Source of the DNA: DATLMR01 sp035634255
Lineage (GTDB): Bacteria; Acidobacteriota; Blastocatellia; UBA7656
Assembly: GCA_035634255.1 (NCBI GenBank)
Contig: DASQDI010000040.1
Coordinates: 62,001 to 126,000 of the forward strand
Length of the DNA: 64,000 nucleotides
Reading direction: 5' to 3'
Shown piece by piece: positions 34,538 to 42,815 of this stretch. A model generated the notes under the pieces. It had not been told where the DNA came from, did not search any database, and saw only the letters and a program-made list of their open reading frames with translations. Numbering within the stretch: position 1 is the stretch's first letter; every line of letters begins with the position of its first letter. Both the position numbers and the translations under genes were made by a program.

Positions 34538-35455
34538 TCACACTTTCTCCTGAACGGTCGTGCCGAGCAAGCCCGCAGGGCGGAACAACAAGACCAGTAT
34601 GAGAATCGAGAAGGCCACCGCGTCCCTGTACGTCGAAGGTATGCCGACGCTCTGCCCATAGCCGACCACGAACGTTTCGGCCGCGCCGATCAGCAGGCCG
34701 CCCAGCACCGCGCCCGGTATGTTGCCGATGCCCCCGAGCACCGCCGCGACGAAGGCCTTCAGGCCCGTGATGATCCCCATCAGCGGGTCGATCTGCGGGT
34801 TGTACTGGGCCGTCAGCACCCCCCCGGCCGCGGCGAGCGCCGAGCCCAGGGCGAAGGTGAACGCGATGATCACGTCAGTGTTGATGCCCATCAGCTTCGC
34901 CGAGTTCAGGTTGAAGGAGACGGCGCGCATGGCCGTGCCGACTTTCGTCTTGTAGATGATCCATTGCAGCAGAAGCATCAGCGCGATTGAGACGGCGAAG
35001 ATGACCAGCTGGGATTTGGATATGGCGGCGTTGCCGAACAGGGGGTAATTTTCGTTCTGCAAAAGCTGGGGGAAGGACTTCGGCGCCCCCCCGAAGATCA
35101 CGACCGCCAGGTTCTCTAGCAGCAGCGACACGCCTATCGCGGTGATCAGGGTGGTCATGCGCGCGTACTTCCTGACGGGCCTGTAGGCGAACCTCTCGAT
35201 GGCCACGCCCACGGCCGCGGCGACGAGCATCGAGCCGAGCAGCACGATGAGCAGGCCGATCAGGCTCGGCTGATTCCCGAAACCGAGGGCCGGCGCGATG
35301 AAGTACCCCGCGAACGCGCCGACCATGTAGATGTCGCCGTGGGCAAAGTTGATTAGCCGCAGGATGCCATAAACCATCGTGTACCCGAGCGCGATCAGGG
35401 CGTATATTGACCCGATGGTGAGGCCGTTGATCAGTTGCTGAATAAAAGTGTCCAT
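34538..35455 (-). CDS. livH: branched-chain amino-acid-type ABC permease LivH (305 aa)
   Basis: GLTIGSIYALIALGYTMVYG at residues 11-30 and LINFAHGDIYMVGAF just after it are the LivH signature. AVLGGIGNIPGAVLGGLLIG near residue 240 is the conserved inner-membrane loop contacting the ATPase. It follows livJ after a gap of about 105 bases that contains a strong hairpin. Confidence 0.95.
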   Translation of the reverse strand: MDTFIQQLINGLTIGSIYALIALGYTMVYGILRLINFAHGDIYMVGAFAGYFIAPALGFGNQPSLIGLLIVLLGSMLVAAAVGVAIERFAYRPVRKYARMTTLITAIGVSLLLENLAVVIFGGAPKSFPQLLQNENYPLFGNAAISKSQLVIFAVSIALMLLLQWIIYKTKVGTAMRAVSFNLNSAKLMGINTDVIIAFTFALGSALAAAGGVLTAQYNPQIDPLMGIITGLKAFVAAVLGGIGNIPGAVLGGLLIGAAETFVVGYGQSVGIPSTYRDAVAFSILILVLLFRPAGLLGTTVQEKV

Positions 35456-35510
35456 AAAACGGAGGCCGTCCTCGCGCGCTTCTTTTTTTCAGGTCGGGTT
35501 GATTGGGTCG

Positions 35511-35546
35511 CTCCGGCGGGGGCGGAGTCTGAGGCCCCCGCCGGAG
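35511..35546 (-). terminator. strong hairpin between livJ and livH (partial terminator or mRNA stabiliser)
   Basis: CTCCGGCGGGGG (35511-35522) and CCCCCGCCGGAG (35535-35546) form a perfect 12-bp stem with a 12-base loop. On the minus-strand transcript it stands after livJ, with only a delayed A/G-rich stretch downstream instead of an immediate U-tract. Such elements commonly raise the level of the binding protein over the membrane parts of an ABC operon. Confidence 0.55.
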
Positions 35547-35561
35547 TCTCGTCTCAGAGTT

Positions 35562-36743
35562 TTACTTCTGGCTCACTTCGACGGAGCCCTCGGGCTTGAG
35601 TGGCTCTTTGTAGACGAACTTGCCGTTCTGCAATTCGAGCACGACGGCGGGCTTGACGGCATTGCGCTCGGCGTTGATGGAGATGTTGCCGGTGACGCTC
35701 GCGAAGTTCGAGGTCTGGGCAATCGCGTCCCGCAGTTTAGCCGGGTCGGTGGTCCCCGCGCGCCCGATGGCGTCGGCCAGGACCTTCAGGGAGTCGTAGC
35801 CCAGGGCGGCAATCGCGTCGGGCGGCAGCCCGTTGTACCGCGCCTTGTAGTCGGCCACGAACTTCTGGATGGCGGGCGACGGGTCGTCTATCGAATAGTG
35901 GTTCGCCATGAAGGAGCCGTTGAGCGCGTCGCCCCCGAGCTCCCAAAGCTGCGGCGCGTCCCACCCGTCGGAGCCGAGCAGGGGGGCGGTGATGCCCAGC
36001 TGCTTCGCCTGCTTCGCGATCACCCCGACCTGACCGTAGTAACCCGGTATGAAGATCACGTCCGGGTTCGCGGACCTTATGGAGGTTAACTGGCCGCTGA
36101 AATCACGGTCCGTCTGCGTGTAGGACTGCTTCTGGACGACCTGCCCGCCGAGGCTGCTGAAGCTGGCCTCGAAGAACTGTGTGAGGCCGCGGCTGTAATC
36201 GGAGTTGACATCGAGCATGATGGCGGCGGTCTTCGCCTTCAGAGTGTTGGCGGCGAATTTCGCCATCACGTCGCCCTGGAACGGATCGATGAAGCACACG
36301 CGGAAGATGTAGTCGCCCACGGCCGTCACCTTCGGGTTGGTCGAGGAGGGCGTGATCATCGGTATCTTTGCCTGCTGGGCGATTGGCGCGGCGGCCAGCG
36401 AGTTTGAAGAAGCGACCTCTCCGAGTACGGCGTGCACCTTGTCCTGGTTGATCAGCTTGGTCACGACCGTCGCCGCCTGCTCGGGGCGCCCCTGATCGTC
36501 TTCGATCACAAGCTCGATCTGGCGGCCGTTCACGCCGCCCGCCTTGTTTATCTCGTCGGCGGCCATCTTCATGCCGTTCACGCTGGACTGCCCGAAGCTC
36601 GAAGTCTGCCCGGACAAATCCATGTAAACTCCCACTTTTATCGGCCCGGTATCGCCGCCTTTCGTGGTGCCCCCCCTCTGCTCGCAGCCGAAGGCGGAAA
36701 GCACACACAGGACTAACGTCAAAGTCAAAGAAGTACGTTTCAT
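35562..36743 (-). CDS. livJ: branched-chain amino-acid-type ABC substrate-binding lipoprotein LivJ (393 aa)
   Basis: The ATG at 36743 follows GAGGG with short spacing. An earlier in-frame start would place the signal sequence internally. Residues 1-19 form a lipoprotein signal (MKRTSLTLTLVLCVLSAFG, then Cys20). The mature protein is a type I periplasmic-binding fold: KVGVYMDLSGQTSSFGQSSVNG at its start and NKAGGVNGRQIELVIEDDQG are typical of the Leu/Ile/Val-binding family. The ligand cannot be told from sequence, since the family also binds urea, amides and aromatic compounds. Confidence 0.92.
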   Translation of the reverse strand: MKRTSLTLTLVLCVLSAFGCEQRGGTTKGGDTGPIKVGVYMDLSGQTSSFGQSSVNGMKMAADEINKAGGVNGRQIELVIEDDQGRPEQAATVVTKLINQDKVHAVLGEVASSNSLAAAPIAQQAKIPMITPSSTNPKVTAVGDYIFRVCFIDPFQGDVMAKFAANTLKAKTAAIMLDVNSDYSRGLTQFFEASFSSLGGQVVQKQSYTQTDRDFSGQLTSIRSANPDVIFIPGYYGQVGVIAKQAKQLGITAPLLGSDGWDAPQLWELGGDALNGSFMANHYSIDDPSPAIQKFVADYKARYNGLPPDAIAALGYDSLKVLADAIGRAGTTDPAKLRDAIAQTSNFASVTGNISINAERNAVKPAVVLELQNGKFVYKEPLKPEGSVEVSQK

Positions 36744-36815
36744 TTTGCCCTCGCAATGCATAATAATTGTGAAGTCCCACAGCCGACTGCATAACCTGCA
36801 ACGAACGTGGTCCTT

Positions 36816-36844
36816 ATGATAAATTGCTTCCGGGGGCAAATCAA
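36816..36844 (-). promoter_or_regulatory. predicted promoter for the liv operon
   Basis: On the minus strand TTGATT (36839-36844) and TATCAT (36816-36821) are 17 bases apart, predicting a start near 36809 and a leader of about 65 bases before livJ. Confidence 0.55.
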
Positions 36845-36916
36845 CCGGCGCGGGTCATAATCGGACTTTTTATCGAAAGTATCTGACCCCGCCCGCTCGA
36901 CTCAGGAGGTCATCTA

Positions 36917-38329
36917 TTGCCGGAATTTCACGCCGAACCTTACCTGTACCTCGCGGGCCTGACCCACAAGGCGGCCCTGATCGCATGGGGCGGATTCTAT
37001 TTCCGGGTCCGGGCCAGCGACGACGTCTGGAAGCTGGTCGACGACTCGAACCTCGATCACGTCCACCCGCCGCGCAGGGAGACCATAGGCGCGCGGTCCG
37101 AGCCCTACGGCGAGGCGCGGGTCGAAGTCTTCGACGAGCGGGGCTCGCTCGCCGCCTTCGCCGAAACGGAGACCGCGAACCACGTCTGGGTGAGCGGCCT
37201 CGAACCCGACACACAGTACCGGTACCGCGTGACCGTGAACGGGGAGGAGTGGGCCGAGGGCGAGAGGAGGGACTGGGTCAGCACCCCGGAGCGGCAGGGG
37301 CTCTTTAAGAGCGGCAGGGCCTACGACAACCGCTTCCGCACGCACCCCCACCCGGACGTGCGCGCGCCCCTGGCCTTCGCGGTCCTCGGCGATTTCGGCA
37401 CGGGCATCCGCAGGCCTTCCCGGCCCGGCCGCCATCAGAGGGAGATAGCCGAGGCGCTCGAAGCCTGCGTCGTCGAGCGCGATGTCCGTTTGATACTCAC
37501 GACCGGTGACAACATCTACTCGTCGAAGACCCTCCTCGGGATCCCTATTGACGAGACGGGCGACGAGGACGACGACTGGTTCTTCACCTACTACCAGCCC
37601 TACCGCTACGTCCTCAACCGCGTCCCGGTCTACCCCTGCGTCGGCAATCACGACGCGAGCGAGACCGAAGCCAGCGACGACAGGCAGCAGTTGCTCGACA
37701 ACTTCTTCCTGAACGAGAGGTTCTTCGGGGAGGAGTCGGCGGGCCGCGCGTCCATCGGGCCGGGCCTCTTCTACCGCTTCAACTACGGTGCGGATGTCGA
37801 ATTCGTATGCCTCGACACCTCGCGCCAGTCGTTTCTGTTCGGCAAGCGGTTCTTCCTCCACCCGAATCACGCCTCATTCATAGACTCCGCCCTGCCGGCG
37901 TCTACTGATTCCGGCCGAGGCCCGCGGTGGCGGATACCCTTCACCCACCACCCGCCTTTCTGCGCGGGGCCGCAGCATTCGAACTCAACCTCGATGCTCG
38001 ACAGCCTCGTCCCGCTCTTCAGGCGGTCGGGGGTGCGCGCGGTCCTGAGCGGGCACGAGCACAACTTTCAGTTCTCCGAGTCCGAGGGGATCACGTACCT
38101 TCTGACCGGGGCCGCGGGCAAGCTGAGGTCAGGCCGGCCGGGGAATTTCGAGGGCGCGAGGACCGTCGGGTGGGCGGCCGAGGGCCATTTCCTCCTCGTC
38201 GAGACCGGGGCCGAGCAGATGCGCGTCACGCCCGTCGGGAAGCTCGGGCCGGACCGCGAGGTGAGGGCCATCGAGGTCTTCAGCCCGTCCGGCCAAGCGG
38301 TCGCCACCCCCATAACGATTGCGGTGTGA
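36917..38329 (+). CDS. purple-acid-phosphatase-like metallophosphoesterase, TTG start (470 aa)
   Basis: AGGAGG (36904-36909) with 7-base spacing fixes the rare TTG at 36917 as start. Residues 1-125 form an N-terminal beta domain of the fibronectin type III-like kind (VSGLEPDTQYRYRVTVNGEE), as in purple acid phosphatases. The metallophosphoesterase domain has every metal motif in order: GDFG near 160, GDNIYS near 198, GNHD near 247, THHPPF near 345 and GHEHNF near 378. There is no signal peptide, unlike most purple acid phosphatases, so it may act in the cytoplasm. It stands alone, divergent from livJ. Confidence 0.88.
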   Translation: MPEFHAEPYLYLAGLTHKAALIAWGGFYFRVRASDDVWKLVDDSNLDHVHPPRRETIGARSEPYGEARVEVFDERGSLAAFAETETANHVWVSGLEPDTQYRYRVTVNGEEWAEGERRDWVSTPERQGLFKSGRAYDNRFRTHPHPDVRAPLAFAVLGDFGTGIRRPSRPGRHQREIAEALEACVVERDVRLILTTGDNIYSSKTLLGIPIDETGDEDDDWFFTYYQPYRYVLNRVPVYPCVGNHDASETEASDDRQQLLDNFFLNERFFGEESAGRASIGPGLFYRFNYGADVEFVCLDTSRQSFLFGKRFFLHPNHASFIDSALPASTDSGRGPRWRIPFTHHPPFCAGPQHSNSTSMLDSLVPLFRRSGVRAVLSGHEHNFQFSESEGITYLLTGAAGKLRSGRPGNFEGARTVGWAAEGHFLLVETGAEQMRVTPVGKLGPDREVRAIEVFSPSGQAVATPITIAV

Positions 38330-38353
38330 GGGGAGGCTTTCCGGGGCGCGCGG

Positions 38354-38382
38354 TTGACGCCCCTTGTGCTTGGGGCTAGAAT
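38354..38382 (+). promoter_or_regulatory. promoter of tRNA-Leu
   Basis: TTGACG (38354-38359) and TAGAAT (38377-38382) with 17-base spacing predict a start near 38389, 23 bases before the mature tRNA. The spacer itself holds a CCCC/GGGG inverted repeat. Confidence 0.72.
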
Positions 38383-38411
38383 GAGTCTTCGTTTTCGCGG
38401 CCTTTTTTACC

Positions 38412-38499
38412 GGGGATGTGGCGAAATCGGTATACGCGAAGGTCTCAAAAACCTTTGGGATAACCTCCCGTGTGGGTTCGACTCCCACCATCCCCACCA
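38412..38499 (+). tRNA. tRNA-Leu(CAA)
   Basis: Acceptor strands GGGGATG (38412-38418) and CATCCCC pair perfectly, followed by discriminator A and an encoded CCA. The anticodon stem-loop AAGGT-CTCAAAA-ACCTT gives anticodon CAA. A long variable arm and the GTTCGA T-loop confirm a class II leucine tRNA of 88 bases. Confidence 0.95.
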
Positions 38500-38558
38500 T
38501 TTACTGCACTGAGCGCCGGGCGCTTCGGAAAATGGGCGTCTGGAATTCAGGACTTCTT

Positions 38559-39443
38559 ATGAAGAAGTCTGAGATCAGCTTCGACTCAATCCCCGCTTCG
38601 GCTGTCTCGATCTCGAATCTCAAGATATGCCTGAAGTGCGCTTTCGACTTCTTCGTCAAACAGCTCAAGGCGGCCCCCCGCACGGCCTACATAGAGCTGA
38701 AGAAGCACGTGCCGGAAGAGGCCGACTTCACGGGGGCGGCCACGGCCCGCCCGCACTTCATCGCCGGGGACGACGTCGCGCGCTGCCCCTACTGCAACGG
38801 GTCCCGCAGGTGGTTCGCGACGTTCCGAGCGATCCGCATAGACGCCCACCCGTCTTTTGAAAAAGAGCGCAAAAAGCTATGGGCCGCGCTTAAGAAAGCC
38901 AGCGACCGCTTCACGCTCTGGAGCCCGGAGAGGACCCGGATGCAGATATTCTCCGAGTGGCTCGAACGGCTGAAGCGCCGGATAGATTTCGACGACGACG
39001 GCTGGCTCCTGAGCGTCGCGGTCGAGCAGATCAAACGCGCGGCCCCCTCGACCGGCTGGGACGAGAGCCTGTCGGAGGGGGTGCGCAGGGTCCAGCTTTC
39101 GCACAGGGTCGAAGGCGAGTGGAATTACGAGAATGGCTGGCTCTACGTCTCGCCCTCGCTTTACGGGGACGTGCTGATGATCCAGCACCTCCTGTCTCGC
39201 TCGCACCAGCACGGCGGCACGACTTTCGAAGGGCGTCTGACCTTGCAGGAATTGATCTGGAGGCTGCGGCGCATCGGCTATTTCGAAGCCAAAGCGATAG
39301 AGTCGCGCGACCCGTACGAAGCCTTCGAGCAGGCGATCTCCGGCATCATCTCTTCCGGCCCCGAAGCCATCTATTACGCGGTCGACCGGGAAGATTATCT
39401 GAAGCAGTTGAAAAACGTTTACGAGAAGAAGCGCGACAAATAA
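38559..39443 (+). CDS. uncharacterised protein with a split zinc-ribbon (294 aa)
   Basis: The start ATG at 38559 (AGGA six bases upstream) is preferred. An in-frame ATG at 38532 would add nine residues, and anything longer runs into the tRNA. Two CxxC pairs, Cys24/27 (CLKC) and Cys76/79 (CPYC), can bind one zinc ion. The rest is alpha-helical and charged, with a long helical block around residues 100-150 and a C-terminus ending in KKRDK. I do not recognise the family. The TAA touches the ATG of the next gene, so the two are a bicistronic unit. Confidence 0.7.
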   Translation: MKKSEISFDSIPASAVSISNLKICLKCAFDFFVKQLKAAPRTAYIELKKHVPEEADFTGAATARPHFIAGDDVARCPYCNGSRRWFATFRAIRIDAHPSFEKERKKLWAALKKASDRFTLWSPERTRMQIFSEWLERLKRRIDFDDDGWLLSVAVEQIKRAAPSTGWDESLSEGVRRVQLSHRVEGEWNYENGWLYVSPSLYGDVLMIQHLLSRSHQHGGTTFEGRLTLQELIWRLRRIGYFEAKAIESRDPYEAFEQAISGIISSGPEAIYYAVDREDYLKQLKNVYEKKRDK

Positions 39444-39869
39444 ATGAAAAAATCACTTTCCATCATCAACACAGTCTTCGCCGTGGCCCTGATCACGGCC
39501 GCCTCCGCCGCGCAGGCCCCGGCTCAGGACGCCCCGCAGACCGGCTTCGTCCTCTCCCTGAAAAACGGCAGCACGATCCGGGGGAGGGTGCTCGCCCGCG
39601 ACGAGGCGTCGGGGAACCTGCGTCTGACCATGACGGAGACCGGCGCGGGAGCGCCTAAAAGTTACGCGGTCGTCGCGATGGATGACGCGCAGGCCATCAA
39701 AGCGTCCGCGGCGGACACCGACTCGATAATAATTCGTCTGACCGGAGGGAGCGAACTGAGGTGCAGGGAGCTGGACCTGAATGGGGAAACGATCACGGTT
39801 AAGGTAGGCGCGGCCAGCCGCGTCGAGCTCCACTGGGGGCAGATTCAAAGCATCAGCTTCGGGGCCTAG
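39444..39869 (+). CDS. secreted small beta-rich protein of unknown function (141 aa)
   Basis: It begins directly after the TAA of the zinc-ribbon gene. Residues 1-26 form a signal peptide (MKKSLSIINTVFAVALITAA, cut near AQA). The mature part is two similar beta modules, GFVLSLKNGSTIRGRVLARD and IIRLTGGSELRCRELDLNGE, a pattern like SH3/LSM-type barrels or paired small beta sheets. It ends ELHWGQIQSISFG. It is likely periplasmic. Function unknown. Confidence 0.7.
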   Translation: MKKSLSIINTVFAVALITAASAAQAPAQDAPQTGFVLSLKNGSTIRGRVLARDEASGNLRLTMTETGAGAPKSYAVVAMDDAQAIKASAADTDSIIIRLTGGSELRCRELDLNGETITVKVGAASRVELHWGQIQSISFGA

Positions 39870-39889
39870 AGACTCCTCAACGAGTCTTA

Positions 39890-41407
39890 TCAACTCCCCA
39901 CCGATTCCGACAGGGCTTCGTTCAACTCGTCCCAGGCGAGGTCTATGTGCTCGCGCGTGGTGCGGATGTTGCCTATCGCGAGGCGCAGGGTGAACTTCCC
40001 GTCCAGCTTCGTGTGCGAGAGGAAGACCTTTCCGCGCCCGTTGACTCTACCCATCAGCCTCTCGTTCAAGGAGTCGAGCGACGCTTCGTCGAAGCCCGCG
40101 GGCCTCGCCCTGAAACAGACGAGGCTGAATGGCACCGGGGCGAGCCGCTCGAAGTCGGGGCTCTTATCGACCCGCTCGGCGAAGTCGCGGGCGAGCGCGA
40201 GGTGGTGCCTTATCCGCCCGGCGATGCCCTCGGCCCCGAAATACCTCAGCACGAACCAGAGCTTGATGGCCCTGAAGCGGCGGCCGAGTTGAGGGCCGTA
40301 ATCCATGAAGTTCTTCACCTCGTCGCTCTCGGCGGTACGAAGGAATTCGGGGACGAGACTGAATGCCTGCCTCAGCGCGTCCATCCTCCGGCAGTAGAGT
40401 ATGCTCAAATCTATCGGCACGAAGAGCCACTTGTGCGGGTTCACCACGATGGAATCGGCGTGCTCGCACCCTTCGAGAATCCACCGCATCTCCGGCACGA
40501 CGGCTATCGAGCCTCCGTACGCCCCGTCGACGTGCAGCCAGATATTTTCGCGCTTGCAGATCCCCGCGATTTCGGGGACCGGGTCGATGCTCGTGATGGA
40601 GGTGGTGCCGACCGTGGCGACCGCGCAAAAAGGGAGCCAGCCGTTCTCCCTGTCTTCCCTGATCGCGGCTTCGAGCGCGCGGGCGTCCATGCGAAATTGA
40701 TCGTCGGTAGGAATCTTTCTGACCCCCGCCTGCCCGACGCCTAAAGTGATGGCGGCCTTATCGACCGACGAATGGACGTGCTCGGAGGCGTAGAGGCGGA
40801 GCCTCTTGGGGGGCGCGGGCGCTCCTGAGGGCTCGGCCCACGCGCCCGCTACCCCCTCCTCGCGAATCCGCGCGCCCGGCACCGATTCGCGCGCCGCCGC
40901 AATCGCGCAGAGGGTCGAGATCGAGGCCGTGTCATAAATGACCCCGGAAAAATCTTCCGGCAGGCCCATCATCTGGCGCAGCCATTCGGTAGTGACTTCT
41001 TCGAGCTCGGTCGCCGAAGGCGATGTCTTCCAGAGCATCGCGTTGACGTTGAAGGCTGCGGAGAACATCTCCCCGAGTATGCCGGGGCCGGAGCTGCTTA
41101 CCGAAAAGTAGGCGAAAAAGGCCGGGTGGTTCCAGTGGGTCACCCCGGGCAGGATGAAGCGGTCGAGGTCGGCCAGCACCTCGGACATATCTTCGCCGGC
41201 GGCGGGCGGGCTCTCGGGCAGGGCCTTCTTCAAATCGCCGGGCCGGGCTTTAGAGAGGACGGGGAAACGTTCGGGGTGTCCGAGGTAGTCGGCGATCCAG
41301 TCGATCACCCGGTACCCGTGGAGGCGGAACTCCTCCGGGCTCATGTCTCCCAGGGAGTCTTCGCCTTCCACTTTTTTGGGATCGGGTCCTTTGCCAGTAT
41401 CGGTCAC
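39890..41407 (-). CDS. PLP-dependent aromatic-L-amino-acid decarboxylase-type enzyme (505 aa)
   Basis: A group II decarboxylase of the DDC/tyrosine-tryptophan decarboxylase type. LHGYRVIDWIADYLGHPERF at about residues 28-47 is the family N-terminus. LHVDGAYGGS carries the PLP-ring aspartate and VNPHKWLFVPIDLS the Schiff-base lysine. The length is normal for the family. It decarboxylates an aromatic or related L-amino acid to the amine. Which one is uncertain, as this family also includes aldehyde synthases. It lies 38 bases after mqnC on the same strand, so they may share a transcript. Confidence 0.9.
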   Translation of the reverse strand: MTDTGKGPDPKKVEGEDSLGDMSPEEFRLHGYRVIDWIADYLGHPERFPVLSKARPGDLKKALPESPPAAGEDMSEVLADLDRFILPGVTHWNHPAFFAYFSVSSSGPGILGEMFSAAFNVNAMLWKTSPSATELEEVTTEWLRQMMGLPEDFSGVIYDTASISTLCAIAAARESVPGARIREEGVAGAWAEPSGAPAPPKRLRLYASEHVHSSVDKAAITLGVGQAGVRKIPTDDQFRMDARALEAAIREDRENGWLPFCAVATVGTTSITSIDPVPEIAGICKRENIWLHVDGAYGGSIAVVPEMRWILEGCEHADSIVVNPHKWLFVPIDLSILYCRRMDALRQAFSLVPEFLRTAESDEVKNFMDYGPQLGRRFRAIKLWFVLRYFGAEGIAGRIRHHLALARDFAERVDKSPDFERLAPVPFSLVCFRARPAGFDEASLDSLNERLMGRVNGRGKVFLSHTKLDGKFTLRLAIGNIRTTREHIDLAWDELNEALSESVGS

Positions 41408-41445
41408 TGAAGGTGTCTGGGCCGGCCGCGCCGGCCTGCCTTTTA

Positions 41446-42537
41446 CTATATTGTTTCAAGGCGAACGTAGTCCGCTTTGCGCTTGAGTGGGGTGAACCCC
41501 TCGGAGATGACCACGTCCCTCAGCATCATCTCCGTCGCCCGGTGGTGCGCGCCGGCGGGGGTGATCACGTTCTCTTCGATCATCGTGCTCCCGATGTCGT
41601 TCGCGCCGAAGTGGAGCCCCTTTCGGCCCACGTCGAGCCCCTGAGTCAGCCACGACACCTGCACGTTCGGAATGTTGTCGAGGTAGAGCCTGCCGATGGC
41701 GAGCCACCTCAGGTACTCGTCCGGCGGTATGCGGTCGGGGAAGACCTTTCCGATGGGGGTGTTGTCGGGCTGCAGGGTCCAGGGGATGAATGAAACGAAG
41801 CCGGGGTGTTCGTCCTGAAGGCGGCGCAGCCTTTCGAGGTGAAGGAGCCTGTGGTCGCGCGTCTCCCCCATCCCGAACATCATGGTCGCCGTGGTCGGAA
41901 TCCCCATCCGGTGCGCGACGGCGCAGACGTTGAGCCACTCTTCGCTGTTGCAGTGCGTGCGCCGCTTCCGGCGAATCTCGTCGACGAGGATCTCGCCCCC
42001 GCCTCCGGGTATGGAGTCGAGGCCCGCGTCCTTCAACTCTCTGAGGACGCCTTCGACCCCGAGGCCCGTGACCTTCGCGAGGTGGTCTATCTCCGGCGGC
42101 GAGAAGCAGTGGAGGTGAATGCCGTACCGGGTTTTAAGCTCCCTGAGCATCCCCGTGTAGTAATCGAGCGGGAGGTCCGGGTGGAGCCCGCCCTGCATGA
42201 GCACGCCGCTGCCGCCGAGGCTGAGCATCTCTTCGACCTTCTCGAAGATCGTCCGGTAATCGTGGACGTACCCCTCGGGCGAGCCGGGCTTGCGGTAGAA
42301 GGCGCAGAAGCTGCAGACCGAGACGCAGACGTTCGAGTAGTTCACGTTGCGGTCCACGACGTAGGTGACGACGTTGTCCGGGTGGTACGAGCGGCGGAGC
42401 GCGTCGGCCAGCTGCCCGAGCTCTTCGGTCGGGGCCGAGTCCTCGACCAGCTTCCACTCTTCGAAAGACAAACGCTCGCGCGACTCGATGCGTGAGAGGA
42501 GCGCGTCCACTCCGCCTATTTCAAGGGTTCTTTCCAT
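41446..42537 (-). CDS. mqnC: cyclic dehypoxanthine futalosine synthase MqnC, radical SAM (363 aa)
   Basis: The radical-SAM cluster motif CX3CX2C is seen as CVSVCSFC near residue 73, in the NVNYSNVCVSVCSFCAFYRK context special to MqnC. LDSIPGGGGEIL and the C-terminal IGSTMIEENVITPAG are further MqnC hallmarks that set it apart from MqnE. It closes the ring of dehypoxanthine futalosine in the alternative menaquinone pathway. No other mqn gene lies in this window. Confidence 0.93.
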   Translation of the reverse strand: MERTLEIGGVDALLSRIESRERLSFEEWKLVEDSAPTEELGQLADALRRSYHPDNVVTYVVDRNVNYSNVCVSVCSFCAFYRKPGSPEGYVHDYRTIFEKVEEMLSLGGSGVLMQGGLHPDLPLDYYTGMLRELKTRYGIHLHCFSPPEIDHLAKVTGLGVEGVLRELKDAGLDSIPGGGGEILVDEIRRKRRTHCNSEEWLNVCAVAHRMGIPTTATMMFGMGETRDHRLLHLERLRRLQDEHPGFVSFIPWTLQPDNTPIGKVFPDRIPPDEYLRWLAIGRLYLDNIPNVQVSWLTQGLDVGRKGLHFGANDIGSTMIEENVITPAGAHHRATEMMLRDVVISEGFTPLKRKADYVRLETI

Positions 42538-42555
42538 ATCGGTTTCCCGGTTGGA

Positions 42556-42583
42556 ATTATAGCCAACAAGGTTGAAACATCAA
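42556..42583 (-). promoter_or_regulatory. predicted promoter of mqnC
   Basis: On the minus strand TTGATG (42578-42583) and a perfect TATAAT (42556-42561) are 16 bases apart. The predicted transcript starts about 12 bases before the ATG, so the leader is very short. Confidence 0.5.
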
Positions 42584-42815
42584 ATCGGCGCCGGGAGGCG
42601 GGGGCCGCCCAACAAAATTTCGGATTGCTGGACTTGCCTAGCCGCGTGTGGTAAAGCTGTAGGAGCAGCCACAACGCTGCCGGGTCGTGAAGCGATGAGA
42701 TACGCGGATTCACTCAGCATTGAATGTAACGGGACTCTTTCATCGCGCGGCGCGCGATCCGGGCAGGGACACGACCGATCTTCGGCAGGCAGTCCGCCCC
42801 TACAAGGTAAATCCG

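Noticed and set aside
36914..37870. A 318-codon minus-strand frame opposite the metallophosphoesterase
   Set aside because: The plus strand has all phosphoesterase metal motifs and a good ribosome-binding site; the minus frame shows only composition-driven sequence.
38418..38558. An N-terminal extension of the zinc-ribbon protein beginning in the tRNA
   Set aside because: The first part is the tRNA-Leu gene itself; the start at 38559 has a proper ribosome-binding site.
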